Source: RUG11551 sp045586185
GTDB taxonomy: Bacteria > Planctomycetota > Planctomycetia > Pirellulales > Thermoguttaceae
Assembly (NCBI GenBank): GCA_045586185.1
Contig: JAZMZV010000072.1
Span: 1 to 24,425 of the forward strand
DNA length: 24,425 nucleotides
Reading direction: 5' to 3'
Positions within the stretch are counted from its first letter, which is position 1, and each line of letters opens with the position of its first letter. Position numbers and translations under genes: made by a program. A model generated the notes under the pieces. It did not search any database. It was given only the letters and a program-made list of their open reading frames with translations, and was not told where the DNA came from. This document shows, piece by piece, positions 14,638-22,787 of this stretch.

Positions 14638-15042
14638 ATGGGAAAATCCGTAACCGTATTTGCCGTAGTCGTTGTCGTTTTTTGGACGATAATATTATGC
14701 GCTGTCGACAAGATGAGCTTTAGCCGTCCCTTTTTAATGGGGTCGCTGACGATTGTTTTGACCTCAGCGGCGGCTTTGATTATGGGGCTGCGCGCAGTCG
14801 GTTTGGAACCCATAAAAGCCTACCCCTGGATCATGGGCGGACTGGCTGTCGAGCTGTTTATTCCACTTATTTTGTTAATTTACGCAAAATTTTCGCCAAA
14901 CCTACTGGAAAATTCTAAAGATTTGGTTATAATAATGAAATACTTCCTCGCGTTTTTCCCTGTTTGTCTTATTTTGGAAAAGACCTTGGTTCTGCGCGAG
15001 ATACATTCAAATAACACAACGGATACAAAAAATGAGCGCTGA
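14638..15042 (+). CDS. four-span membrane protein in the atpI position
   Basis: Hydrophobic protein of 134 residues with about four spans: residues 5-23, 33-51, 63-82 and 95-112, followed by a hydrophilic tail (EIHSNNTTDTKNER). Its place immediately before atpB, overlapping it by 11 bases, is where many operons carry ATP synthase protein I (AtpI), a c-ring assembly factor, and the span number agrees. Sequence resemblance to AtpI is too weak for me to be sure. The ATG at 14638 has no Shine-Dalgarno site and lies nine bases after the inverted repeat pair, which may have separated it from its original upstream context. Confidence 0.7.
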   Translation: MGKSVTVFAVVVVVFWTIILCAVDKMSFSRPFLMGSLTIVLTSAAALIMGLRAVGLEPIKAYPWIMGGLAVELFIPLILLIYAKFSPNLLENSKDLVIIMKYFLAFFPVCLILEKTLVLREIHSNNTTDTKNER

Positions 15043-15877
15043 GTATAACGCAACAGAACACGTTCAAGACTCATCGGTACTGGAACTCCCGTTCGGTACG
15101 GAAATTCACTTGCCATCCTTCGACATCCCGGTTCCGGATTGCCTGCAGTCTGTATTGGGAACAAGCATTCACTTTGGAACCAAGTACATGTGGCTCGAAG
15201 TAGTCGCATTTCTTCTTTGCTGTTTGATCTTTATTCCTCTGGCGCGCAAGATTCGCACTGGAGAGCCTGTTAAAGGACGATTCGCCAATCTTATGGAAGC
15301 GATGGTCTTGTTCGTCCGTGACAACATCGCCCTTCCCAACATTGGCAAAGAACACACAAAAGAATACTTGCCGTTCTTGCTCACGATTTTCTTCTTCATT
15401 CTGTTCTGCAACCTGCTGGGTCTTGTTCCGTGGCTGGGCAGCGCGACAGGCGCGTGGGCTACCACCATCATTCTGGCGATTTCCACGTTTATTGTTGTCA
15501 ACTTCGCCGGTATGAAACAAAAAGGCATTATCAAATACTGGGTCGGTCTTTGCCCGCACATGGACATTCACTGGACTTTGAAAATCGTCCTCGTCCCGAT
15601 GCTTTGGCTGCTTGAATTCATCAGCTTGCTGATTAAACACTTCGTATTGAGCGTTCGTCTTTTGGCGAACATGTTCGCCGGACACCTTGTCCTGGCGGTT
15701 ATATTAGGATTTATTTTCATGACGGCTGGAAGCGCGATGTGGTACGGCGTTATGCCCGCCAGCGTTTTGGGCTGCGTTTGCCTTAACCTGCTTGAACTTT
15801 TCGTCGCGTTTTTGCAGGCGTACATTTTCACGTTCCTTTCCGCCCTGTTTATCGGCTCGGCGATGAAGGGACACTAA
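15032..15877 (+). CDS. atpB: ATP synthase Fo subunit a
   Basis: Membrane subunit of 281 residues that forms the two proton half-channels against the c-ring. The family signature HFVLSVRLLANMFAGHLVL contains the essential arginine (Arg209), and ELFVAFLQAYIFTFLSALFI near the C-terminus is the second conserved block. About six spans are visible, beginning with WLEVVAFLLCCLIFIPLARK at residues 54-73. The N-terminal 50 residues are hydrophilic, with a conserved LPSFDIPVP stretch expected to lie outside the membrane. The start overlaps the preceding gene by 11 bases, suggesting translational coupling. It is intact and of normal length. Confidence 0.96.
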   Translation: MSAEYNATEHVQDSSVLELPFGTEIHLPSFDIPVPDCLQSVLGTSIHFGTKYMWLEVVAFLLCCLIFIPLARKIRTGEPVKGRFANLMEAMVLFVRDNIALPNIGKEHTKEYLPFLLTIFFFILFCNLLGLVPWLGSATGAWATTIILAISTFIVVNFAGMKQKGIIKYWVGLCPHMDIHWTLKIVLVPMLWLLEFISLLIKHFVLSVRLLANMFAGHLVLAVILGFIFMTAGSAMWYGVMPASVLGCVCLNLLELFVAFLQAYIFTFLSALFIGSAMKGH

Positions 15878-16013
15878 ACCATTTTGAGTAGTATCGATTT
15901 TAAGAGCGCCGCATGAGCCGCCGATTGATTCGGCTCCCGCAGAGAAAACTTGCCTTGCTCATCTAACAGCCGTCGCCACGAATCGAATTTATAATTTACA
16001 TTATCCGTTAGTT

Positions 16014-16050
16014 GGAATATTCGTTTGACTGTCGTCAAGTTCGGTATTCC
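16014..16050 (+). promoter_or_regulatory. hairpin ahead of atpE
   Basis: Stem GGAATA/TATTCC (16014-16019 with 16045-16050) topped by TTGAC/GTCAA (16025-16029 with 16034-16038). It lies about 15 bases upstream of the atpE Shine-Dalgarno site in a 200-base gap that also has a GAGCCG/CGGCTC hairpin near 15915-15936. It could protect or stabilise the atpE message, since c is needed in excess, but that is inference. Confidence 0.4.
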
Positions 16051-16078
16051 AGCTTAAAAGAACACAGGAGATTTTATC

Positions 16079-16444
16079 GTGTCCAATTTTGCAAAACTTT
16101 TTGCGTTGTTACTGGTTGTTTTCGCCATTTGCGCTCCGGCGTTTGCTCAGGAAGCCGCTCCGGCTGCTGACACTGCCGCTGCTACCGCCACTGAAGAAAC
16201 CGCTGTTGCCGCTCCGGCTGCTAATAAAGGTCTTCAGATTGTTGGCTGCGCTATCGGCGCTGGCATTATCATTCTCGGCGCTGGCTGGGGCATTGGAACT
16301 ATCGGTTCCAAAGCTGTCGAAGGCACCTCCCGTCAGCCGGAAGCTGGTGGATCCATCATGACTCAGATGATTATTTCCGCCGCTCTTATCGAAGGCGTTA
16401 CGTTCTTCGCTTTGATCGTTTGCTTCCTCGGCCTCAACGCCTAA
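16079..16444 (+). CDS. atpE: ATP synthase Fo subunit c with signal-peptide-like extension
   Basis: Rotor-ring subunit, 121 residues instead of the usual 70-90. Residues 1-23 look like a cleavable signal peptide ending APAFA, then an Ala/Thr/Glu-rich linker runs to about 50. The canonical hairpin follows: helix 1 (GLQIVGCAIGAGIIILGAGW), polar loop SRQPE, helix 2 with the ion-binding glutamate Glu105 in AALIEGVTFFALIV. The Na+-type pattern (Gln in helix 1, Glu-Ser-Thr in helix 2) is absent, so proton coupling is likely. GTG start with GGAG eight bases upstream. No downstream in-frame start with a comparable site suggests the extension is optional. It sits in the standard place between atpB and atpF. 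Confidence 0.95.
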   Translation: MSNFAKLFALLLVVFAICAPAFAQEAAPAADTAAATATEETAVAAPAANKGLQIVGCAIGAGIIILGAGWGIGTIGSKAVEGTSRQPEAGGSIMTQMIISAALIEGVTFFALIVCFLGLNA

Positions 16445-16549
16445 GATAAAACAAATGGTTGGCGGTTAGGGTCCTGAAATTCTAACCGCCCGCCGTTCGA
16501 CCAACAAAATTACGGTATTTCATTAACCCTGCCCCTATTCGGTGTAATT

Positions 16550-17137
16550 ATGAAGTTTCGAACCATATTGAGCTTGGCTGTCGCTTCCGGTTCAGTTTTA
16601 CTGACCGACGCTATTTGTATGGCGGAAGAAGGCGGATCAGTCAACCCCTTGGCTCTTTCGAAAGACATTGCTTTCTGGACGGCTGTCGTGTTCATTATCA
16701 CGCTTTTGGTTTTAGGCAAGTTCGCCTGGAAGCCGATTGTTGAAGGATTGGACAAACGCGAACAGGGCATTGCAGACCAAATCGCTCAGGCGAAAGAGAT
16801 GAACGAGGACGCTCAGAAAACTCTGGCAGAATACAAAGCTCAGCTGGCAGACGCCAAAACTCAAGTTGCCGCTATGATCGACAGCGCGAAGCAGTCTGCT
16901 GAGAAGACCCGTCAGCTTATGCTTGAAAAAGCAAAGGCAGATGCAGAAGCGGAAAGCAAACGCGCCAAGACGGAAATCGAACTGGCTAAAAAGGAAGCCA
17001 TGCAGGAACTGGCAGACAACGCTGCCGATTTGGCTCTCGTTCTGGCTGGCAAAATCTGTCAGAAAGATTTGGACAAGGCGGCTCACGCCAAGTTGATCAA
17101 CAAAGCAGTAGAGAATTTTCAAAAACAAACGCTCTAA
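16550..17137 (+). CDS. atpF: ATP synthase Fo subunit b
   Basis: Peripheral stalk subunit of 195 residues. Residues 1-25 resemble a signal peptide (MKFRTILSLAVASGSVLLTD), then a single span at about 40-62 (IAFWTAVVFIITLLVLGKFA) ends in the conserved WKPIVEGLDKRE. After that comes a long Ala/Lys/Glu-rich coiled coil to about residue 165. The C-terminal 30 residues (AGKICQKDLDKAAHAKLINK) match the delta-binding end. The start has no evident Shine-Dalgarno site. Together with atpE it shows an extra exported-looking N-terminus. Confidence 0.94.
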   Translation: MKFRTILSLAVASGSVLLTDAICMAEEGGSVNPLALSKDIAFWTAVVFIITLLVLGKFAWKPIVEGLDKREQGIADQIAQAKEMNEDAQKTLAEYKAQLADAKTQVAAMIDSAKQSAEKTRQLMLEKAKADAEAESKRAKTEIELAKKEAMQELADNAADLALVLAGKICQKDLDKAAHAKLINKAVENFQKQTL

Positions 17138-17152
17138 CGGGAGAAATCAACC

Positions 17153-17752
17153 ATGTTAGATACTCAAGCCATTGACGCCCGATACGCTGCGGATTCCAAT
17201 CCGGACGTATCCGCTGATCAAATCGGACAGGTCTACGCGCAGTCGTACATCGGCGCGTTGGACTCTAATCCCGAATTGGTCGGTCAGGCGGTCGAGGAGT
17301 TCGATTCCTTCCTGACGGCGTATTTTGACGCCAATCCTAAATTCGAGGAAATCCTGTCCAGCAGACTGGTTTCCACCGAAGACAAACTCGACATTATCAA
17401 TCGCACTGTTACAAGCGGTTCCCCAATGTTTGTCAACTTCCTTAAAGTTGTCGCCAAACATGAACGCATGGATTGCCTTCGCGCAATTTACCGTCAAATG
17501 TACCTTCAGTACGAAAAGATGATTCAGCGTCTTCCGATTACGATTACAACGGCGGTTGAGATTACAGACCAGGAAGCGGAAAAGATTGGTCAGTCGCTCA
17601 TCGCGCAGATTGGCGGAAACCCGATTATTCAGCGCAAGGTAGACCCGTCTTTGATTGGCGGCGTTGTCGTTTGCGTGGGCGATACGGTTTACGATGGTTC
17701 CGTCGCCACGCAGCTGAAGAAATTGCGGGAACGAATCACAGGTAAATTTTAG
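17153..17752 (+). CDS. atpH: ATP synthase F1 subunit delta
   Basis: Stator subunit of 199 residues joining the b dimer to the top of the alpha3beta3 head. The N-terminal helical domain includes IGQVYAQSYIGAL, and the C-terminal part has the family signature VDPSLIGGVVVCVGDTVYDG near residues 163-182, ending in QLKKLRERI. It has about 20 extra residues at the N-terminus compared with E. coli delta (a Asp/Ala-rich leader before IGQVYAQ). GGGAGA (17139-17144) is eight bases ahead of the ATG, and the gene follows atpF after 15 bases. Confidence 0.94.
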   Translation: MLDTQAIDARYAADSNPDVSADQIGQVYAQSYIGALDSNPELVGQAVEEFDSFLTAYFDANPKFEEILSSRLVSTEDKLDIINRTVTSGSPMFVNFLKVVAKHERMDCLRAIYRQMYLQYEKMIQRLPITITTAVEITDQEAEKIGQSLIAQIGGNPIIQRKVDPSLIGGVVVCVGDTVYDGSVATQLKKLRERITGKF

Positions 17753-17819
17753 GCGGATTGAACGCATTCAGTCTGTTTATTATAACGTTTAATTTTACTA
17801 GACATTTTTTGGAGCTGAT

Positions 17820-19325
17820 ATGAAATTTAAAGCGGACGAAATCGCTTCAGTAATTCAGCAGGAAATCAAGCAATTTGAAAGCCGAATCGACGTTCGCCAA
17901 GTCGGTCGGGTGCTGGAAGTAGGCGATGGTATTGCTCAGGTCTACGGCTTGTCCGACGTAATGGCGGGCGAAATGCTGGAGTTTGACTGCGGCGTAACCG
18001 GATTGGCGTTTAACCTGGAAGAAAACAGCGTCGGCGTTATTATTCTGGGCGACTACCTGAAAATCAACGAAGGCGACGAAGTCCGCACGACGGGACGTCT
18101 GCTTTCCGTGCCGGTTGGCGATGCAATTTTAGGGCGCGTTATTGACCCGTTGGGAAATCCTCTGGACGGAAAAGGTCCAATCGCAACGACGGAACGACGG
18201 CCGGTTGAAACAACCGCGCCGGGCATTGCAGACCGTCAGCCGGTTAAGGAACCTCTCCAGACCGGTATTAAAGCGATTGACGCCATGACCCCGATCGGAC
18301 GCGGTCAGCGTGAATTGATCATTGGCGACCGTAAAACCGGTAAAACCGCCATCTGCATTGACACAATCATCAATCAGAAATCGACGGGCGTCAAGTGCTT
18401 CTACGTTGCCATCGGTCAGAAAGACTCAACAGTCGCCAACCTTATTGACACACTTACTCGTGAAGGCGCGATGGAATACACGACGGTCGTCGTTGCCGGC
18501 GCGTCGTCTCCGGCTCCTCTGCAGTACATTGCTCCGTACGCCGGCTGCGCCATGGCTGAGTACTTCATGTACAAGGGTGAACACACCTTGTGCGTTTACG
18601 ACGACTTGAGCAAACAGGCGGTTGCATATCGTCAGCTGTCTTTGCTTATGCGCCGTCCGCCAGGACGAGAAGCTTACCCGGGCGACGTCTTCTACTGTCA
18701 CAGCCGTTTGCTGGAACGATCCGCTAAACTGTCCAACGACCTCGGCGGCGGTTCTTTGACGGCTCTGCCGATCATCGAAACTCTGGAAGGCGAAGTTTCC
18801 GCGTACATTCCGACCAACGTCATTTCCATTACCGACGGTCAGATTTACCTTCAGCCGGACTTGTTCTTCCGCGGTCAGCGACCCGCTATGAACCCTGGTA
18901 TTTCGGTTTCTCGAGTCGGCGGCAACGCTCAGGTTCCCTGTATGAAAAAGGTAGCCGGCGGTATGCGTTTGGACTTGGCGGCGTTCGCCGAACTGGAAGC
19001 GTTCGCCCAGTTGGGAACTGACCTTGACCCGGCGACTCAGCAGCGTCTGGACAGAGGTTATCGAATCAACGAACTGCTCAAACAGGGGCTTTGCCATCCG
19101 ATGCATGTAACAGATCAGGTTATCAGTATTTACGCTGTTACCCGCGGTTACGTCGACAAGCTGCCGGTGAGCAAGGTTCACGACTTTGAAGAAAAACTGC
19201 TCGCGTTCGTCCACACGTATCATCAGGATTTCTGGGACGGCTTAACCGTCAACAAGAAGATGGATTCCGACACGGAAACCGCTCTTCAGGCGATTATCGA
19301 CGCGTTCGTCAAGCAGTACGAATAA
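17820..19325 (+). CDS. atpA: ATP synthase F1 subunit alpha
   Basis: Regulatory nucleotide-binding subunit of the F1 head, 501 residues, the normal length. The P-loop GDRKTGKT lies at residues 169-176 within RELIIGDRKTGKTAICID. The beta-barrel domain (about 25-95), the central domain with VYDDLSKQAVAYRQLSLLMR and the signature PAMNPGISVSRVGGNAQ, and the C-terminal helical domain are all present. GGAG is close upstream of the ATG. An inverted pair GCTGTCAGC/GCTGACAGC follows the gene (19338-19346 and 19374-19382) in the gap before atpG. Confidence 0.98.
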   Translation: MKFKADEIASVIQQEIKQFESRIDVRQVGRVLEVGDGIAQVYGLSDVMAGEMLEFDCGVTGLAFNLEENSVGVIILGDYLKINEGDEVRTTGRLLSVPVGDAILGRVIDPLGNPLDGKGPIATTERRPVETTAPGIADRQPVKEPLQTGIKAIDAMTPIGRGQRELIIGDRKTGKTAICIDTIINQKSTGVKCFYVAIGQKDSTVANLIDTLTREGAMEYTTVVVAGASSPAPLQYIAPYAGCAMAEYFMYKGEHTLCVYDDLSKQAVAYRQLSLLMRRPPGREAYPGDVFYCHSRLLERSAKLSNDLGGGSLTALPIIETLEGEVSAYIPTNVISITDGQIYLQPDLFFRGQRPAMNPGISVSRVGGNAQVPCMKKVAGGMRLDLAAFAELEAFAQLGTDLDPATQQRLDRGYRINELLKQGLCHPMHVTDQVISIYAVTRGYVDKLPVSKVHDFEEKLLAFVHTYHQDFWDGLTVNKKMDSDTETALQAIIDAFVKQYE

Positions 19326-19417
19326 AGAGTTTGTTTGGCTGTCAGCTTTGGGATGGACTTAAAACGTCACACGGCTGACAGCGTCCGACAGGCAATATAA
19401 CTATCACGTAATTTAAT

Positions 19418-20290
19418 ATGGCAAAAGCAAGAGCATTAGACAGACGGCGCAAGTCCATTCAGAGTACGCGCAAGATTACCCATACGATGGAGTTAATCTC
19501 GACGGCGACGTACCGCAAAGCCATGGAGCGCGCAGTCTCCGCGACGGCGTATACAAATCGACTCACCGCCATGGTTGGTCAGCTGGCTCGCGCTGGTTTG
19601 GAAGTTCAGCATCCGCTGCTGCAAAAGCACGAGAATACTGAAAACGTCGTTATTTTGACGTTGACTTCCAACCGCGGCATGTGCGGCGGATTCAACGGAG
19701 CTGTTTTGCGTTTAGCCGCCGCTCGATACAAGGAACTGACTCAAGCTGGTCTCAATATCACGGTAGACTGCTCTGGCAAGCGAGGCGTTTCCGGTTTCAA
19801 ATTCCGTCAAATTCCCGTTGCGGAATCGTTTTTGAACTTTGAAGACAAGCCCGCTTATATAGAGGTCGAAAAGATTGCTGACAAGTATTTGGACTTGTAT
19901 CAGGCAGGCAAGCTGGATCGTCTGGACGTTGTTTATACAAAATTTGTAACCGTTTCCAAGCAGACGGCAGTTGTAGAAACGCTTCTTCCGCTGACGGAAC
20001 TTGCCAGCGGCGAAACGGAAACGTCCACTGCTCACGACTACGAATTTTTGCCCTCGGCAAAAAGCATTTTGGAAGAAGTCGTTCCCGCGTCGTTCAAGAT
20101 GAAGCTGTTCAAGTGCTTCCTGGACTCCGCAGTCAGCGAGCAGATAGCTCGAATGGTCGCCATGAAATCCGCAACGGAAAACGCAGACCAGATGATCAAA
20201 ACGCTGTCACAGGCGTACAACCGCGCGCGACAGGGTCAGATTACCGGCGAGCTTACCGAACTGATCGGCGGCGTCGAAGCGCTCAAATAG
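19418..20290 (+). CDS. atpG: ATP synthase F1 subunit gamma
   Basis: Central rotor shaft of F1, 290 residues. The N-terminal helix RRRKSIQSTRKITHTMELIS and the C-terminal helix SATENADQMIKTLSQAYNRA (then RQGQITGELTEL) form the antiparallel coiled coil that turns inside the head. The middle Rossmann-like part carries LTSNRGMCGGFN, the family's S-D-R-G-L-C-G-G-x-N region with Asn for Asp. No Shine-Dalgarno site is visible before the ATG. Length and ends are normal. Confidence 0.96.
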   Translation: MAKARALDRRRKSIQSTRKITHTMELISTATYRKAMERAVSATAYTNRLTAMVGQLARAGLEVQHPLLQKHENTENVVILTLTSNRGMCGGFNGAVLRLAAARYKELTQAGLNITVDCSGKRGVSGFKFRQIPVAESFLNFEDKPAYIEVEKIADKYLDLYQAGKLDRLDVVYTKFVTVSKQTAVVETLLPLTELASGETETSTAHDYEFLPSAKSILEEVVPASFKMKLFKCFLDSAVSEQIARMVAMKSATENADQMIKTLSQAYNRARQGQITGELTELIGGVEALK

Positions 20291-20395
20291 AAAAAACATA
20301 CCGGGCTGAGCGGCGAAATGAGAGTGTTGCACATTCAGACTTTCGCGCTGGCATAACATAAAATTTTAACACTGTTTTACACCAATTACCTTAAT

Positions 20396-21838
20396 ATGTC
20401 CGCAGAAAATATTGGTCTCATAACGCAGGTAATCGGGTCTACGTTTGACGTAGAATTCCCGGAAGATAAACTGCCGGCGATTTACAACGCCATTAAAATC
20501 AATTCGAACGAACGCGGCGTTGAAATCAACCTGACCGGCGAAGTTCAGCAGCACCTTGGCGGCGGCCGCGTTCGCTGCGTTGCCCTCGGTACAACCGACG
20601 GTCTGCAGCGCGGTATGAAATGCGTCGACACCGGCGCTCCGGTCTCTGTCCCGGTTGGAAAAGAAACTCTGGGACGCGTCTTCAACCTGCTGGGAGAACC
20701 GGTAGACAAGCGCGGTCCGGTCAAAGCAAAGGAATACCGTCCGATTCACCGCGATGCTCCCGCTTTGTCTAACATTTCCACCAAGACGGAAATTTTTGAA
20801 ACTGGTATTAAGGTTATTGACCTTCTTACCCCGTTCGTCCGAGGCGGTAAAGCTGGTTTGTTCGGCGGCGCCGGTTTGGGAAAGACGGTTATTCTTCAGG
20901 AACTTATCGCTCGTATCGCGTCGGCTCACGGCGGATTCTCCGTTTTTGCCGGCGTTGGAGAACGAACTCGTGAAGGAAACGACCTTTGGCTGGAAATGCA
21001 GGAAGCCAAGATCGGCGACACCGGCCGCAGCGTTATTGACCAGACGACCATGGTCTTCGGTCAGATGAACGAACCGCCGGGAAGCCGTCTTCGAGTTGCG
21101 TTGTCCGCGCTGACAATGGCAGAATACTTCCGCGACGCAACCGGAACGGACGTTCTGTTGTTCATCGACAACATCTTCCGTTTCTCTCAGGCGGGTTCAG
21201 AAGTTTCCGCTCTGTTGGGACGTATGCCGTCTGCTGTAGGTTATCAGCCAACGCTGGCGTCTGAAATGGGCGCGCTTCAGGAACGAATTACGTCAACCGA
21301 CCGCGGCGCTATTACGTCCGTCCAGGCGGTTTACGTCCCTGCTGACGACCCGACTGACCCGGCTCCGGCTACGGCGTTTGGACAGTTGGACGCGTTCATT
21401 TATCTGGAACGAGCCATTTCCGGAAAAGGCATTTATCCCGCCGTTGACCCGTTGGCGTCCAACTCCCGCGTTTTGGACCCGCAGTACGTTGGCGACGAAC
21501 ATTACGCCTGCGCTCGACGCGTCCAGACGATGCTTCAGCGATACCGAGAACTTCAGGATATTATCGCCATTATGGGCGTCGACGAACTGTCCGAAGACGA
21601 CAAGATGGTCGTCCATCGCGCTCGTAGAATTGAACGATTCCTGTCACAGCCGTTCCTCGTTGCCGAAGCGTTTACCGGCAAGAAAGGTCAGATTACCCCG
21701 TTGGCGGACACGATTCGTTCGTTCAACGAAATTTGCGACGGCAAATGGGATCATCTGCCTGAACAGGCGTTCATGTACGTCGGCGGCATTGAACAGGCTG
21801 CTGAACAGGCGGAACAAATGGCGGCGGCTGCCAAATAA
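20396..21838 (+). CDS. atpD: ATP synthase F1 subunit beta
   Basis: Catalytic subunit, 480 residues. The Walker A GGAGLGKT is at residues 157-164, and the catalytic glutamate lies in GVGERTREGNDL. LLFIDNIFRFSQAGSEVSAL gives Walker B and the arginine-finger neighbourhood, and LDELSEEDK-like DELSEDDKMVVHRARRIERF marks the C-terminal catch region. The usual D-S-T-S-R after AVDPL is A-S-N-S-R here, and the preceding segment reads FGQLDAFIYLERAIS, a variant pattern I associate with planctomycetes. A 105-base gap separates it from atpG. The ATG has no Shine-Dalgarno site. No missing catalytic residue. Confidence 0.98.
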   Translation: MSAENIGLITQVIGSTFDVEFPEDKLPAIYNAIKINSNERGVEINLTGEVQQHLGGGRVRCVALGTTDGLQRGMKCVDTGAPVSVPVGKETLGRVFNLLGEPVDKRGPVKAKEYRPIHRDAPALSNISTKTEIFETGIKVIDLLTPFVRGGKAGLFGGAGLGKTVILQELIARIASAHGGFSVFAGVGERTREGNDLWLEMQEAKIGDTGRSVIDQTTMVFGQMNEPPGSRLRVALSALTMAEYFRDATGTDVLLFIDNIFRFSQAGSEVSALLGRMPSAVGYQPTLASEMGALQERITSTDRGAITSVQAVYVPADDPTDPAPATAFGQLDAFIYLERAISGKGIYPAVDPLASNSRVLDPQYVGDEHYACARRVQTMLQRYRELQDIIAIMGVDELSEDDKMVVHRARRIERFLSQPFLVAEAFTGKKGQITPLADTIRSFNEICDGKWDHLPEQAFMYVGGIEQAAEQAEQMAAAAK

Positions 21839-21853
21839 AGCTGTTATAGCTGC

Positions 21854-21922
21854 TGCGAGTTGAACTTTACGGTTAAAATACGCGTTGAGTTCTTCTCGCA
21901 ACTCGCAACTCGCAACTCGCAA
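21854..21922 (+). repeat. CTCGCAA heptamer array with opposing arm, atpD-atpC gap
   Basis: Four perfect CTCGCAA units (21895-21922). A TGCGAGTTG at 21854-21862 is the exact complement of the array unit (CAACTCGCA), so the RNA can pair with any of the repeats in several registers. Confidence 0.8.
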
Positions 21923-21944
21923 CTTTTAAAAGAGCTTTAATACT

Positions 21945-22331
21945 ATGAAAATCAGCGTAGTAACCCCGGAAAAGAAAGTTCTGGATATGGAATGCGTATC
22001 CTGCGTTTTGCCGTTGTACGACGGTGAAATCGGGATTGAAAACAACCGCTCGCCGCTTATTGGCAGAGTTGGTTTTGGCGAATTACGCATTAAAACCGAG
22101 TCTGGAACGGAACGCTACTATGTCGACGGCGGTTTTGTAGAAGTGCTGGACAACAACATTTCCATCATGACCGGAAATGCCATTCCGACTACTGAACTCA
22201 ACGCCGACGAAGCGGCGAAGCAGCTGGAAGAGGCTTTGGCGGTTGTCGCTACCACAGACGACGTCTTTGCGACCAAAGAACGCAAAGTCAAACAGGCGCG
22301 CGCCAAACTTCGTCTGGCTCCCCGCAAATAG
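21945..22331 (+). CDS. atpC: ATP synthase F1 subunit epsilon
   Basis: Rotor-base and regulatory subunit, 128 residues. The N-terminal beta-sandwich reads MKISVVTPEKKVLDMECVSC, followed by DGEIGIENNRSPLIGRVGFG and a YYVDGGFVEVLDNNISIMTG segment, all typical of epsilon. The C-terminal helices are Ala/Lys-rich (NADEAAKQLEEAL; KERKVKQARAKLRL). It closes the operon and is followed by a strong terminator. The 106-base gap from atpD holds a heptamer array that runs to 22 bases before the ATG; no Shine-Dalgarno site is obvious. Confidence 0.95.
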   Translation: MKISVVTPEKKVLDMECVSCVLPLYDGEIGIENNRSPLIGRVGFGELRIKTESGTERYYVDGGFVEVLDNNISIMTGNAIPTTELNADEAAKQLEEALAVVATTDDVFATKERKVKQARAKLRLAPRK

Positions 22332-22356
22332 CGGCGTTTGTAAACTATAGAAATAG

Positions 22357-22392
22357 AATAAACCGAATCCAAGCGATTCGGTTTATTTTTTA
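22357..22392 (+). terminator. Rho-independent terminator of the atp operon
   Basis: A perfect 13-bp stem (22357-22369 with 22375-22387) with a 5-base loop and a T-rich tail (TTTTTAT). It lies 25 bases after the atpC stop. Confidence 0.92.
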
Positions 22393-22407
22393 TCGGAGCG
22401 CAAATTA

Positions 22408-22504
22408 ATGAAAGGCGGTAATGGAGTTCGCCAACGGCGAACGGAATTACGCAGTTCGCCGTAGGCGAACCAACATGGAGTGCGACGGCAAGCTGTCGCA
22501 CTCC
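22408..22504. repeat. third copy of the palindromic repeat with adjoining hairpin
   Basis: Begins ATGAAAGGCGGTAA as in the atp-operon copy, contains two TTCGCC/GGCGAA mini-hairpins (22427-22443 and 22454-22470) separated by GGAATTACGCA. It is followed by a separate hairpin with 13-bp arms and one G-T pair around AA (22477-22489 with 22492-22504). Confidence 0.75.
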
Positions 22505-22693
22505 ACATGCGCGGATATCCTGTCCGCCGAAGAAAACGAAATAAAACCATTTTGGCTAATTCTTTGTAACGATCAATCGGCGCGTATTCAGACACTCTCG
22601 TCTAATCAGCGCACGTCTATCTGTGCGGCAACATAATGTTAAACAAGAAATGACAATTCACGACCATTTTTATAAAAACGCATATTGTCAGCG

Positions 22694-22722
22694 CTTGACA
22701 TGTCTGTCAAGTATATTATACT
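22694..22722 (+). promoter_or_regulatory. promoter with overlapping inverted repeat
   Basis: TTGACA (22695-22700), a 16-base spacer and TATACT (22717-22722). The -35 box is the left half of a perfect inverted repeat, CTTGACA-TGTC-TGTCAAG (22694-22711), a plausible operator for a dimeric regulator. Confidence 0.7.
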
Positions 22723-22787
22723 ACATATAGTCTTTTTAACGTAACGTTCTGTTGAACGCAAAACAATTTCTGTTACAAGGAGATATT

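Larger units (their letters stand above)
22332..22787. other. gene-free interval after the atp operon
   Basis: Contains the operon terminator, the third palindromic repeat copy and a long hairpin (22408-22504), then about 190 bases with only weak small hairpins and no gene I can support, and finally the promoter and ribosome site of the next gene. Confidence 0.7.

Noticed and set aside
16079..16444. Sodium-coupled ATP synthase
   Set aside because: The c subunit lacks the Gln in helix 1 and the Glu-Ser-Thr pattern in helix 2 used for Na+ binding.
18426..19223. Long antisense reading frame within atpA
   Set aside because: It mirrors the codon bias of atpA, has no recognisable domain and no promoter.
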